A stretch of DNA of 7,038 nucleotides from an uncultured Eubacteriales bacterium (lineage in GTDB: Bacteria; Bacillota; Clostridia; Christensenellales; Borkfalkiaceae), in NCBI GenBank assembly GCA_958405585.1, contig CATYEP010000096.1, positions 1 through 7,038 of the forward strand. Direction: 5' to 3'. Made by a program: the position numbers and the translations under genes. Under the pieces are notes generated by a model that ran no database searches, was not told the DNA's origin, and worked only from the letters and a program-made list of their open reading frames with translations. Of the stretch, positions 1 to 5,802 are shown in pieces (positions within the stretch are counted from its first letter, which is position 1; each line of letters starts with the position of its first letter).

Positions 1-136
1 CAGACTTTAATTGACATAGTACATCAAATAATTCTTGTCGCAATCTTAAAACCGTTTGTACCCCATCGGCAAAGGTTTCTTCTTTTTTGAGTTGGCTCTG
101 CAAGGTTTTATTAAGTTCTGCCCACTTTTTATTCAT
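1..136 (-). CDS. Partial CDS, N-terminal 45 residues, possibly DinB/DfsB-like
   Basis: Reading leftwards from an ATG at 136-134, the frame stays open to the window edge and gives 45 residues beginning MNKKWAELNK and including VLRLRQELFDVLCQLK. The piece is charged and helical-looking, with no signal peptide or membrane segment. A GGATG-like ribosome site lies about nine bases upstream and a good promoter further up (172-200), so this is probably a real 5' end. The pattern (a short helix followed by a 'LLxLRxELFDxL' helix) reminds me of Firmicutes DinB/DfsB-family four-helix proteins, but the metal-binding histidines of that family would lie beyond the edge, so the family call is only a resemblance. 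Its DNA is clearly more AT-rich than the genes to the right. Confidence 0.6.
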   Translation of the reverse strand, partial: MNKKWAELNKTLQSQLKKEETFADGVQTVLRLRQELFDVLCQLKS

Positions 137-171
137 TGAGACACATCCAAATTACTGTTTACCTTAATGTT

Positions 172-200
172 ATTATATAATAAAAAATTTAAAAAGTAAA
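172..200 (-). promoter_or_regulatory. Sigma-A-type promoter for the leftward partial gene
   Basis: On the minus strand there is a TTTACT -35 box (200-195), a 17-base spacer and a perfect TATAAT -10 box (177-172). It points at the ATG at 136, giving a leader of roughly 30 bases. The surroundings are very AT-rich, so a chance match is possible, but the spacing and direction are right. Confidence 0.6.
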
Positions 201-207
201 ATAAATA

Positions 208-241
208 AGCGCACTGCCTTGCTCGCAAGGTATAGTGCGCT
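208..241. terminator. Hairpin, possible leftward terminator
   Basis: An 8-bp outer stem (208-215 with 234-241, AGCGCACT/AGTGCGCT) encloses a 5-bp inner stem (217-221 with 226-230) around a CTCG loop, with a small asymmetric internal loop. Read on the minus strand it is followed by a U-rich stretch (TATTTATTTTAC), which suits a terminator for leftward read-through. On the plus strand the following bases are only weakly U-rich. It could also be a dispersed palindromic repeat. Confidence 0.4.
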
Positions 242-360
242 ATACTTCTTTCACTGTGGTAAAAATTCTCTATGGGAACTGCGGTAAGCCCCGTCTTTTT
301 TGAAAAAGAGAGAATCTGACAAAAAATAGCAAAAAGTTCATAAAAAATTGCAGAAAACAC

Positions 361-389
361 TTTACAAACGGCAGATTAATGTGTATAAT
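361..389 (+). promoter_or_regulatory. Sigma-A-type promoter of the zinc-ribbon gene
   Basis: TTTACA (361-366), a 17-base spacer and a perfect TATAAT (384-389). Transcription should start near 396, leaving an untranslated leader of about 127 bases before the ATG at 523, which is long for a simple gene. Confidence 0.8.
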
Positions 390-443
390 GTCCCCGAAAA
401 AATTGAGCAAAAAGGCGGTTAAAAATCTGCGCACTGCACATAC

Positions 444-484
444 CAGCAATCGCGGTAATATATTGTAGAAAGCGGATATTGCTG
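444..484 (+). other. Stem-loop in the 5' leader of the zinc-ribbon gene
   Basis: CAGCAAT (444-450) pairs with ATTGCTG (478-484), and CGC (451-453) can continue the stem with GCG (472-474) across a three-base bulge. A second GCAAT copy at 493-497 could compete for the same ATTGC (478-482), so two mutually exclusive folds are possible. No known riboswitch or ribosomal-protein leader is recognisable, and nothing obviously sequesters the ribosome site at 509-516. Confidence 0.35.
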
Positions 485-522
485 AAAGATGCGGCAATCG
501 AAGCGCACAGAGGTGGAAACGA

Positions 523-1035
523 ATGGCAAAATATAAAAAATGTCCGAGATGTGAACTCAACTATATTGAAGAAGATAAGGATTATTGCGACGTCTGCCTT
601 GCGGAAATGCAGGGCGGGAAGCTGAAATTTGCTGATCTGGACGACGACGAAGATAGTGAAAAGACAGAACTTTGTCCCGTCTGCGGCGAAAACTTCATGC
701 GGCCGGGCGAAAAGATGTGCGACGAGTGCAAGAAGAATGCGGAGTATGAAGAAGAGGAAGACATCGATCCCGAAAAGGACGAGGAATGGCGCAATTATCT
801 GGACGAAGACGAAAGCGATCTCGAACTGGAAGGGGAAGGCATCGACCTGGGCGACGACTTTGTCGACGATTTCGAAGACGACATCACCGACGATTATGTC
901 GAAGAAGAATCTTCCTCGACGGAAGAAGCGCCTTTGGATGACCTTGATTATGATCCTGCCGCCGATTTTGACTCGCTCGACGATGATGACGATGAAGACG
1001 ATGAGGATGAGGAAGACGAGGACGACGATTTTTAA
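523..1035 (+). CDS. Double zinc-ribbon protein with a long acidic tail, function unknown
   Basis: A 170-residue cytoplasmic protein in two parts. Residues 1-70 carry two identically spaced cysteine sets: C7-x2-C10-x11-C22-x2-C25 and C51-x2-C54-x11-C66-x2-C69. Each should bind one zinc ion as a zinc ribbon. Residues 72-170 are overwhelmingly acidic (about 57 of 99 are Asp or Glu), end in an Asp/Glu run plus Phe, and are probably disordered. The start is fixed by AGAGGTGG (509-516), six bases before the ATG. It is a single-gene unit with a strong promoter (361-389) and terminator (1078-1125). Opening motifs like KKCPRCELNY occur in hypothetical Clostridia proteins, as far as I recall. The architecture suggests binding to a nucleic-acid enzyme, or nucleic-acid mimicry (compare the acidic tail of RNA polymerase delta), but that is inference; no enzyme domain is visible. 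Confidence 0.85.
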   Translation: MAKYKKCPRCELNYIEEDKDYCDVCLAEMQGGKLKFADLDDDEDSEKTELCPVCGENFMRPGEKMCDECKKNAEYEEEEDIDPEKDEEWRNYLDEDESDLELEGEGIDLGDDFVDDFEDDITDDYVEEESSSTEEAPLDDLDYDPAADFDSLDDDDDEDDEDEEDEDDDF

Positions 1036-1044
1036 GGAATTGAT

Positions 1045-1066
1045 CGCGGGATAAATTAATCCCGCG
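1045..1066. repeat. Small inverted repeat after the zinc-ribbon gene
   Basis: CGCGGGAT (1045-1052) and ATCCCGCG (1059-1066) form an 8-bp stem with a six-base loop, ten bases after the stop codon. No U-run follows, so it is not a terminator by itself; it may protect the mRNA 3' end ahead of the true terminator. Confidence 0.5.
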
Positions 1067-1077
1067 CAGAAATAATC

Positions 1078-1125
1078 AGCAGGGAGCGGACGCCGCTTTA
1101 GCGGCGTCCGCTCCCTGCTTTTTTT
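1078..1125 (+). terminator. Strong intrinsic terminator of the zinc-ribbon gene
   Basis: A perfect 19-bp GC-rich stem (1078-1096 with 1101-1119), a TTTA loop and a run of seven T (1119-1125). On the opposite strand the hairpin lacks a U-run, but it lies 200 bases past the end of veg and may also stop leftward veg transcripts. Confidence 0.93.
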
Positions 1126-1323
1126 GTATGCAGGCGCATGCTCCGTGATCCGCATTGCGTCCGCCGTTGTTTAATTTGCAGTCGGTGTTGTTTCAGACGC
1201 GGTCGGTGTTTTGCGCCGCGCAGGGGACAGAACATGGCGTTTTTCGTGGCATTGTGCGCGGCGTTGGGAACCTTGCCTGTTTCGATCCGACAAGAGCAGG
1301 CGTGTGCGAGGGCGGGGAGAGGA
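1126..1323. other. Intergenic DNA between convergent genes
   Basis: This 198-base stretch lies between the terminator and the 3' end of veg. Open frames run through it on both strands, but none has a ribosome site or a recognisable sequence. I see no U-tailed hairpin immediately after veg. Confidence 0.5.
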
Positions 1324-1596
1324 TCAGGCGAGGTCGGAGGAATGTTTTTGCGGTTTTTCGTTGGGGCGGATGCGGACGTTGCCGCAGAGTATTTCGGCAT
1401 AGGACCAGGCAGTTTTTCCGCGGTAATTTTTGTCGAGGGGGGAGACGGTAAAGAGGGCGGGATAAATGCCGGAGAGGGTGCCGACGAAGTCGGCGTGTTT
1501 GTTTCTGCCGAGGTTGACGTGAACGCGCACCTCTTTATCGTAAAATTTCTGTATTTCCTGTTTGATGAGAGTGAGATTTTGGGGTGATTTGATCAT
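1324..1596 (-). CDS. veg: Veg family protein
   Basis: A 90-residue protein of the Veg family (Pfam DUF1021; B. subtilis Veg is 86 residues). Shared landmarks are an N-terminal IKQEI helix, a basic patch (residues about 26-31, LGRNKH), the strand-turn GTLSGIYPALFTV, and the C-terminal SYAEILCGNVRI. The fold is expected to be a small SH3-like beta barrel. In B. subtilis Veg is abundant, stimulates biofilm matrix expression by opposing SinR, and has been linked to spore germination; its role here is unknown. The start is set by AAGGAG (1609-1604), seven bases before the ATG at 1596; the frame stays open upstream to 1764, but that extension has no ribosome site and crosses the sipL promoter. It is divergent from the SipL-like gene and near ispE, as in B. 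subtilis. I could not find a convincing sigma-A promoter for it. Confidence 0.9.
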   Translation of the reverse strand: MIKSPQNLTLIKQEIQKFYDKEVRVHVNLGRNKHADFVGTLSGIYPALFTVSPLDKNYRGKTAWSYAEILCGNVRIRPNEKPQKHSSDLA

Positions 1597-1603
1597 GTAA
1601 AGG

Positions 1604-1609
1604 CTCCTT
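1604..1609 (-). promoter_or_regulatory. Ribosome binding site that fixes the veg start
   Basis: AAGGAG on the minus strand, seven bases before the ATG at 1596. It rules out the longer 146-residue reading from 1764. Confidence 0.85.
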
Positions 1610-1724
1610 ATGGGGCAAAGAGTGGGGGCGAACACGTAAACTCTTGCCGATGTGATTATTGCCCCGAAGCGGCAAAAAAATACGTATTCGGGCAAAATCG
1701 AGCGGATTCGCGCGGAAAAAGCAG

Positions 1725-1753
1725 GCATAAACGGGAAAGAGGCGGCATACAAT
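1725..1753 (+). promoter_or_regulatory. Sigma-E-type sporulation promoter of the SipL-like gene
   Basis: GCATAAA (1725-1731) fits the -35 element of sigma-E promoters (kmATATT) in its first five positions. After a 14-base spacer comes CATACAAT (1746-1753), an exact match to the sigma-E -10 consensus CATACAmT. The predicted start near 1760 gives a leader of about 24 bases that still contains the GGAGG at 1768-1772. The match, spacing, position and downstream gene all agree; no sigma-A promoter is evident here. Confidence 0.78.
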
Positions 1754-1767
1754 ACACTGAACAATTT

Positions 1768-1772
1768 GGAGG
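1768..1772 (+). promoter_or_regulatory. Ribosome binding site that fixes the SipL-like start
   Basis: GGAGG, 11 bases before the ATG at 1784. The spacing is slightly long but it is the only strong site, and it lies downstream of the predicted sigma-E start. This excludes the upstream in-frame ATG at 1652. Confidence 0.8.
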
Positions 1773-1783
1773 TAAAAGCAAAA

Positions 1784-3295
1784 ATGTCCTTGACACCGGT
1801 TTATGAAAAATACGGCTGTACACAGCGCGGCGAGGAAGTGCGTGCGCAGTCGATCGTAGAATGCAGGTTATCCGACTGGTCGGAGAACAGGTTGCTGGCG
1901 GTAAGTCCGCGGGTGCTTCTCAGCGGAGCGGAAGTATTATCGGGCGAGATACGCTATGGCGGAAAGCTGTATTTTTCGATCGTAGCGGCGGCGCCGGACG
2001 GAACGCTGATCGGAGCGGAGCGAGGCGCGGAGTTTTCGCACAAAGCGAACTGTGCGTCGGCGGCGCCTGCGCAGACGGCGGACGTCGAACTGATCGTGGA
2101 AAAGACGGACGTGCGGTACGAAGGCAGGTCTGTGATTTTGTCTGCGATCGTGACGGCGATGATCCGTCTGAACGTACCCGTGCAGCTGCAATATCTGGCG
2201 GGCGGGGAAGGGATCGTGTGCGATTTCCGTCCCGTGCGGATCCAGAAAGAGTGTACGTGCAGCGGTACGGCTGCGCTGGAAGAAGAATTTGATACCGATT
2301 ATGTCGGAGACGTCCTGTTGCACAGCGAACAGGTATGCCTGACGCGGGTGAGCTGTTCGGCGGGGAGCCTGGACGTATCGGGGGAAGTGAATCTGGGAAT
2401 ATTCGCAAAGCGAGAAGGGGAAAACGAGCCGGTATCGTACGAGCGGCTGATCCCGTTCCGTGCGGAGATCGCCTGTGATGAAGCGTCGGCGGGGATGTCT
2501 TGCCGTGCGCGGGTGAATATATCGTCCATACAGATCTCCTGTTCCTGTGACGAGGAGAAAAACCGCTGTCGGATCCTGGCGCAGATCGAGCTGGAGATCC
2601 GCGGCACGGTCAGCCGCCGTGAAGAGGTACTGATGGCTTCGGACGCATTTGCGCCCGGGTATTCGTACGAACTGAAACGGAGCGGCATGGAATCGGAGGA
2701 AGCGGTGTGTGCCTTTACGGCCGCAGAGCGCGTAAGCGGTACGGCGGCTGTCGGCGGGGAAGTGGATTTCTCCTGTATCCTGCAGTCGGCTGCGCTTTGC
2801 AATGCACAGATCGGCGCGACCGTATCGGAAGGCGAGATCATGGCGGAAGGTGTGTTGTCGGCGCTCGTGTTCTACAAAGACGCGGAAGGCGCCGAGCGTA
2901 CCGTTCCCGTCAGTCTGCCCTTTGCGTTCCCCGTGCGCTGTGACCGCGCCCGTGCAGGCGATACGGCACGCATATCGGCGCTCTGTTGCGGCGTGTCCGT
3001 GCGTCAGAAAAAAGAGGGAGAACTGGAAGCGGAAGGCGCCCTGAAACTGTACGTGACCCTTTTGTCGGGTGAAAAATACACATACGTATCCGAATTTATC
3101 TGCAAGGACGCAGAGCCGGAAAACGAGTGCGCGGTCAGCGTATACGTACCCGCGGCGGGCGATACGCTCTGGGAAACGGCGAAAAAACTCGGCAAGACGC
3201 CCGAACAGGTGCAGTCTGCCAATCCGGGACTTTCTTTCCCGCTTTCGGGCGGCGAACGCATTCTCGTCTACCGCAAAAAAGAAAATGTGATCTGA
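1784..3295 (+). CDS. sipL: SipL-like spore morphogenesis protein (DUF3794 region + C-terminal LysM)
   Basis: A 503-residue soluble protein without signal peptide. Residues about 20-445 are beta-rich and fit roughly three DUF3794-type units (about 20-145, 146-305 and 306-445). Residues about 453-497 form a LysM domain (VYVPAAGDTLWETAKKLG, then NPGLSFPLSGGERILVY). This order and length match Clostridioides difficile SipL, a mother-cell protein that binds SpoIVA through its LysM domain and is needed to anchor the coat around the forespore. The expected site of action is therefore the mother-cell cytoplasm at the forespore surface, not the cell wall, despite the LysM. A sigma-E promoter (1725-1753) and private terminator (3322-3358) support sporulation-only expression. 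The protein has 21 cysteines (about 4%), including a C401-C402 pair, which is high for a cytoplasmic protein and suits coat cross-linking. An alternative is another DUF3794/LysM coat protein that is not the strict orthologue. Confidence 0.82.
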   Translation: MSLTPVYEKYGCTQRGEEVRAQSIVECRLSDWSENRLLAVSPRVLLSGAEVLSGEIRYGGKLYFSIVAAAPDGTLIGAERGAEFSHKANCASAAPAQTADVELIVEKTDVRYEGRSVILSAIVTAMIRLNVPVQLQYLAGGEGIVCDFRPVRIQKECTCSGTAALEEEFDTDYVGDVLLHSEQVCLTRVSCSAGSLDVSGEVNLGIFAKREGENEPVSYERLIPFRAEIACDEASAGMSCRARVNISSIQISCSCDEEKNRCRILAQIELEIRGTVSRREEVLMASDAFAPGYSYELKRSGMESEEAVCAFTAAERVSGTAAVGGEVDFSCILQSAALCNAQIGATVSEGEIMAEGVLSALVFYKDAEGAERTVPVSLPFAFPVRCDRARAGDTARISALCCGVSVRQKKEGELEAEGALKLYVTLLSGEKYTYVSEFICKDAEPENECAVSVYVPAAGDTLWETAKKLGKTPEQVQSANPGLSFPLSGGERILVYRKKENVI

Positions 3296-3321
3296 ATATA
3301 AAGGGATGGAAATGCCGTACC

Positions 3322-3358
3322 GCGCAAAAGGGTCTGCCTCTGGCAGACCCTTTTGCGC
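3322..3358 (+). terminator. Terminator after the SipL-like gene
   Basis: A perfect 17-bp stem (3322-3338 with 3342-3358) with a TCT loop. The GC-rich core GGGTCTGCC/GGCAGACCC is flanked by AAAA before and TTTT after, the usual A-tract/U-tract form, which can work in both directions. It separates sporulation transcription from the ispE operon. Confidence 0.88.
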
Positions 3359-3495
3359 ATCGCCGAAAATCAGTTTGAAAAGAGGAAGAAAAGGTCATAA
3401 CCTTTTCAGAATGCAAAAAAGCGCGGGAAAAACGGATACGGGGAGCGGGAATTGTAAAATGTATGTGTAAATTCGGAGAAAATCCCGTTCAGCTG

Positions 3496-3525
3496 TTTAC
3501 AGAAAAGCACAAAATATGTTATAAT
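3496..3525 (+). promoter_or_regulatory. Sigma-A promoter with extended -10 driving ispE
   Basis: TTTACA (3496-3501), an 18-base spacer and TATAAT (3520-3525), preceded by TGT (3517-3519), the extended -10 motif. Transcription should begin near 3532, about 20 bases before the ATG at 3553, so the upstream in-frame ATG at 3463 cannot be the usual start. Confidence 0.85.
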
Positions 3526-3552
3526 GAAGCGAATCTGAGCGCGAGGCGGGAT

Positions 3553-4518
3553 ATGTTTGCGGCGAAAGTGAAGAGTTATGCCAAACTGAACCTGTCGCTG
3601 AACGTAACGGGAGTTTCGGGCGGTTACCATATGCTGGACAGCGTAGTGGCGAGCGTGAACATTTACGATACGGTCTGCGCAAAACCGAGGCGGGACAAAC
3701 TTGTGAACGTGTACATGCACGGGAAAGGGAGCGAGCGTATTCCGCCGGAGAAAAACAACGCGGTCAAGGCGGCGGAGCGGTTTGTGGCGCAGTATAAAAC
3801 GAACGGTGCGGATATCGAGATCTACAAAGATATTCCCATCGGCGCGGGGCTTGGCGGGTCGTCGGCGGATGCGGCGGGCGTGCTGAACGTTCTGGCGAAG
3901 CTGTACAAGGTGGACGACGCGACAGGGCTGAAAGCGTTGGCGGACGCATCAGGGAGCGATACCGGATACATGCTGAGCGGCGGCTTTGCCCGAATTTTCG
4001 GGCGGGGCGACAGGGTAGAGCCGCTCCGTGCACAGCGTCGGCTTTGGTTTTTGCTGTTCATGCCGAAAACGTCCGTATCGACTCCCCGCTGTTTCGGATT
4101 ATACGACAGCATGCCGGATCCGTTGCGGGCGGACAGTGCGCGCCTTGCGCGAGCATTGGAGAAAGGGGATCTTAGCGGGATCGCGGCGAATGTTTACAAT
4201 GCGTTGGGCAAGCCGGCGGCGGCGCTGAACAGTGAAACGGCGGAAGCGCTCAAAGCAGCGGCGGCATTTTCTCCGTTGGCGTATGCGGTGACGGGTTCAG
4301 GCAGCGCGGTGTTTGCGCTGTTTGAGAGCGAAGAGATGTGCCTTTGGGCGAAGAGCAGGTATAAGGGAAAAATTCCCGTCCGCGTGGTGCATACGGTCGA
4401 GGCGAAAGAGCGGCGGACGGGGGTAAGGAATCCGTTTTTCTTGAGTGAAGAAGAATTGGAAGAAGCGGAAACAGGGAATCTGAAGACAGGAGCGGAAGAT
4501 GGAAGAGAGAAATCTTGA
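3553..4518 (+). CDS. ispE: 4-diphosphocytidyl-2-C-methyl-D-erythritol kinase
   Basis: A 321-residue GHMP-family kinase that phosphorylates CDP-methylerythritol with ATP in the MEP route to isoprenoid precursors; cytoplasmic. Visible landmarks are the N-terminal SYAKLNLSLNV (K11 is the usual conserved lysine), GYH at 24-26, the ATP loop PIGAGLGGSSADAAG (95-109), a candidate catalytic Asp at 136, and the third GHMP motif GSGSAVFALF (248-257). Around the Asp the usual 'ADVPFF'-like segment reads SDTGYML, which is unusual. The last 25 or so residues are a Glu-rich tail beyond the normal fold. GAGG (3543-3546) lies six bases before the ATG. The stop overlaps the next gene by 20 bp, implying translational coupling. 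Nearness to veg matches B. subtilis. Confidence 0.9.
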   Translation: MFAAKVKSYAKLNLSLNVTGVSGGYHMLDSVVASVNIYDTVCAKPRRDKLVNVYMHGKGSERIPPEKNNAVKAAERFVAQYKTNGADIEIYKDIPIGAGLGGSSADAAGVLNVLAKLYKVDDATGLKALADASGSDTGYMLSGGFARIFGRGDRVEPLRAQRRLWFLLFMPKTSVSTPRCFGLYDSMPDPLRADSARLARALEKGDLSGIAANVYNALGKPAAALNSETAEALKAAAAFSPLAYAVTGSGSAVFALFESEEMCLWAKSRYKGKIPVRVVHTVEAKERRTGVRNPFFLSEEELEEAETGNLKTGAEDGREKS

Positions 4519-5386
4519 ACTGGACGACGACGGTAAGATCAAACTGAAAAAGACGAAGGCAGTGCTCGGTGCGGGGAACACGCAGGAAGAGAGCGATATT
4601 GTGATCGAGATCCCGGATTTTGACGGATTCGGCGGCGCAGACGGCAGCGATACGGAAGCGGACAATGCGCTGGCGCGGCGCAGTCTGGTGCGGGAGAAAC
4701 AGCGTGAAACGCGCAAGGCGCGTGCGCAGGCGATGTACGAAGAGGCGGAAAAGCTGTTTGCGGAAGGCGATCTGGACGGGGCAGGCGAAAAGTATCTGGA
4801 CAGTGCGGCGCTGTATGGTGCGGACTGGCACAGCTGGTTCGGGGTCGTGAAGGTGCAGACGAAAGATTTTACGGATTTTTCGGGAATTTATGACTGCGAA
4901 CAGGCGTATGACAAGGCATTTCGCCGCATGGAAGCGGATGACAGGGCGCAGCTGGCGGAAAAATACGTGCCGAAGCTGGAAGCGAAGGCGGCGGAGTGTG
5001 CGGCGGAGAGCGAGCGTTTGAACCGTGAGGACGAGAGCGAGCGTGAAGCGGCGCGGCAGACAGTGCAGAATGCGTTTCGCACAGCGAGAAATAAGTTTGT
5101 ACTCTTTACGGTACTGTTTGCGGTATTTGCGGCGGCGGCATTGGCGTTGGCGCCCTTTGTGCGGAGCGTTCCGAACGCAAGCATCCTGATCCCCTGCATC
5201 GTGTGTGCGGTGGCGGCGCTGGCATTGCTGGTCGTTGCGGCGGCATTCTTGCGCATCTTCGTCTATGTGAACGGCGAACGTTCCAGAAATATGCGCGCAG
5301 GAACGACGGCGGCGGGTGCACAGGCACGGGTACAGGCGGAAACGGAAGAGCTGATCCGCTCGATCATAGACGATCTGAAAAAATAA
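4499..5386 (+). CDS. Uncharacterised acidic protein with TPR-like region and two membrane helices
   Basis: A 295-residue protein that I do not recognise. Residues 1-60 are acidic and probably disordered. Residues about 72-108 look like a single TPR-like helical hairpin (AMYEEAEKLFAEGDLDGAGEKYLDSAALYG) and are followed by further helices. Residues about 140-197 are a highly charged helical, possibly coiled-coil, stretch. Two hydrophobic segments (about 200-220 and 227-254) are joined by a very short link containing RSVPNAS, so both ends should face the same side, most likely the cytoplasm. A charged helix ends the protein. AGGAG (4488-4492), six bases before the ATG, fixes the start inside the ispE coding region. 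Its only operon partner is ispE, so it is transcribed in growing cells; there is no evidence that it takes part in isoprenoid synthesis. Confidence 0.85.
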   Translation: MEERNLELDDDGKIKLKKTKAVLGAGNTQEESDIVIEIPDFDGFGGADGSDTEADNALARRSLVREKQRETRKARAQAMYEEAEKLFAEGDLDGAGEKYLDSAALYGADWHSWFGVVKVQTKDFTDFSGIYDCEQAYDKAFRRMEADDRAQLAEKYVPKLEAKAAECAAESERLNREDESEREAARQTVQNAFRTARNKFVLFTVLFAVFAAAALALAPFVRSVPNASILIPCIVCAVAALALLVVAAAFLRIFVYVNGERSRNMRAGTTAAGAQARVQAETEELIRSIIDDLKK

Positions 5387-5464
5387 AAGAGATCTCGTTT
5401 TGCTCAAAAGCGCAGTTCCTATGGCGAACGCGGCGATGGCGGGATCATTCATTAAAGAAAGCTA

Positions 5465-5507
5465 AAAGGCAAAAGCGCTCGCAGCGCTTTTGCCTTTCAT
5501 TATTTTT
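5465..5507 (+). terminator. Terminator of the ispE operon
   Basis: A perfect 15-bp stem (5465-5479 with 5483-5497) with a CGC loop and A-rich/T-rich flanks inside the stem, followed by CATTATTTTT. It lies 79 bases after the operon's last stop codon. Confidence 0.82.
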
Positions 5508-5734
5508 GCCCGAAAACGGGTAAGCCGCGGCAAAGGGCAAAAAGTCGGGGAGTGCTTTGCCGTATTATTCTTTTAAAGGGGGCGGCGGATCGGACAAACG
5601 CAGGATGCGTGCGGCCTTTTCTGTTTTGAGCCGATCGCGAATCGGATGCGGTAACGTGACGCCTGCCGAAAATTCGATGCTTGGAACGGATAAGCACAGG
5701 GCGGTTCATAGCGGGGGCGAAAGTACATGTACGA
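5508..5734. other. Intergenic DNA upstream of the permease gene
   Basis: Part of a 416-base gene-free gap. It contains a small hairpin CCCG-AAAA-CGGG (5509-5520) and an 8-bp inverted repeat CGGCAAAG/CTTTGCCG (5528-5535 and 5555-5562) with 19 bases between the arms. The permease frame is open from 5557, but the residues look unlike protein of that family and have no ribosome site. No promoter, riboswitch or small gene is evident in 5564-5734. Confidence 0.45.
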
Positions 5735-5763
5735 TTGATTTTCAAAGGAAAAAGGGTTATAAT
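5735..5763 (+). promoter_or_regulatory. Sigma-A-type promoter of the permease gene
   Basis: TTGATT (5735-5740), a 17-base spacer and a perfect TATAAT (5758-5763). Transcription should start near 5770, about 33 bases before the ATG at 5803. Confidence 0.8.
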
Positions 5764-5802
5764 GTAGGAAAACGCGGAAGAGAGAACGAGAGGCGCGGGA
5801 AT

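Noticed and set aside
376..1155. Long minus-strand open frame (259 codons) opposite the zinc-ribbon gene
   Set aside because: Its Phe/Val/Ile-rich sequence is the mirror of the Asp/Glu codons (GAC/GAA) on the plus strand. It has no ribosome site and runs through the strong terminator hairpin.
1138..1587. Plus-strand open frame opposite veg
   Set aside because: Veg is a recognisable family with a good ribosome site on the other strand; this frame has neither.
1657..1676. TTGCC/GGCAA hairpin in the veg-sipL intergenic region, considered as a terminator
   Set aside because: The stem is only five bp. On the plus strand it is followed by A, not T, and on the minus strand the T-run precedes it.
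1652..1783. 44-residue N-terminal extension of the SipL-like protein
   Set aside because: It would span the sigma-E promoter and lacks a ribosome site; GGAGG at 1768-1772 supports the start at 1784.
3463..3552. 30-residue N-terminal extension of IspE
   Set aside because: It contains the extended -10 promoter (3496-3525), and normal IspE proteins begin close to the SYAKLNL motif, as with the start at 3553.
4250..5452. 400-codon minus-strand open frame
   Set aside because: Arg/Phe/His-rich low-quality translation opposite two real genes and running into their intergenic region; a product of GC-rich codon bias.
5557..5802. 82-residue N-terminal extension of the permease
   Set aside because: It is hydrophilic and unlike the family, crosses the promoter at 5735-5763, and has no ribosome site; the first membrane helix begins right after the ATG at 5803.
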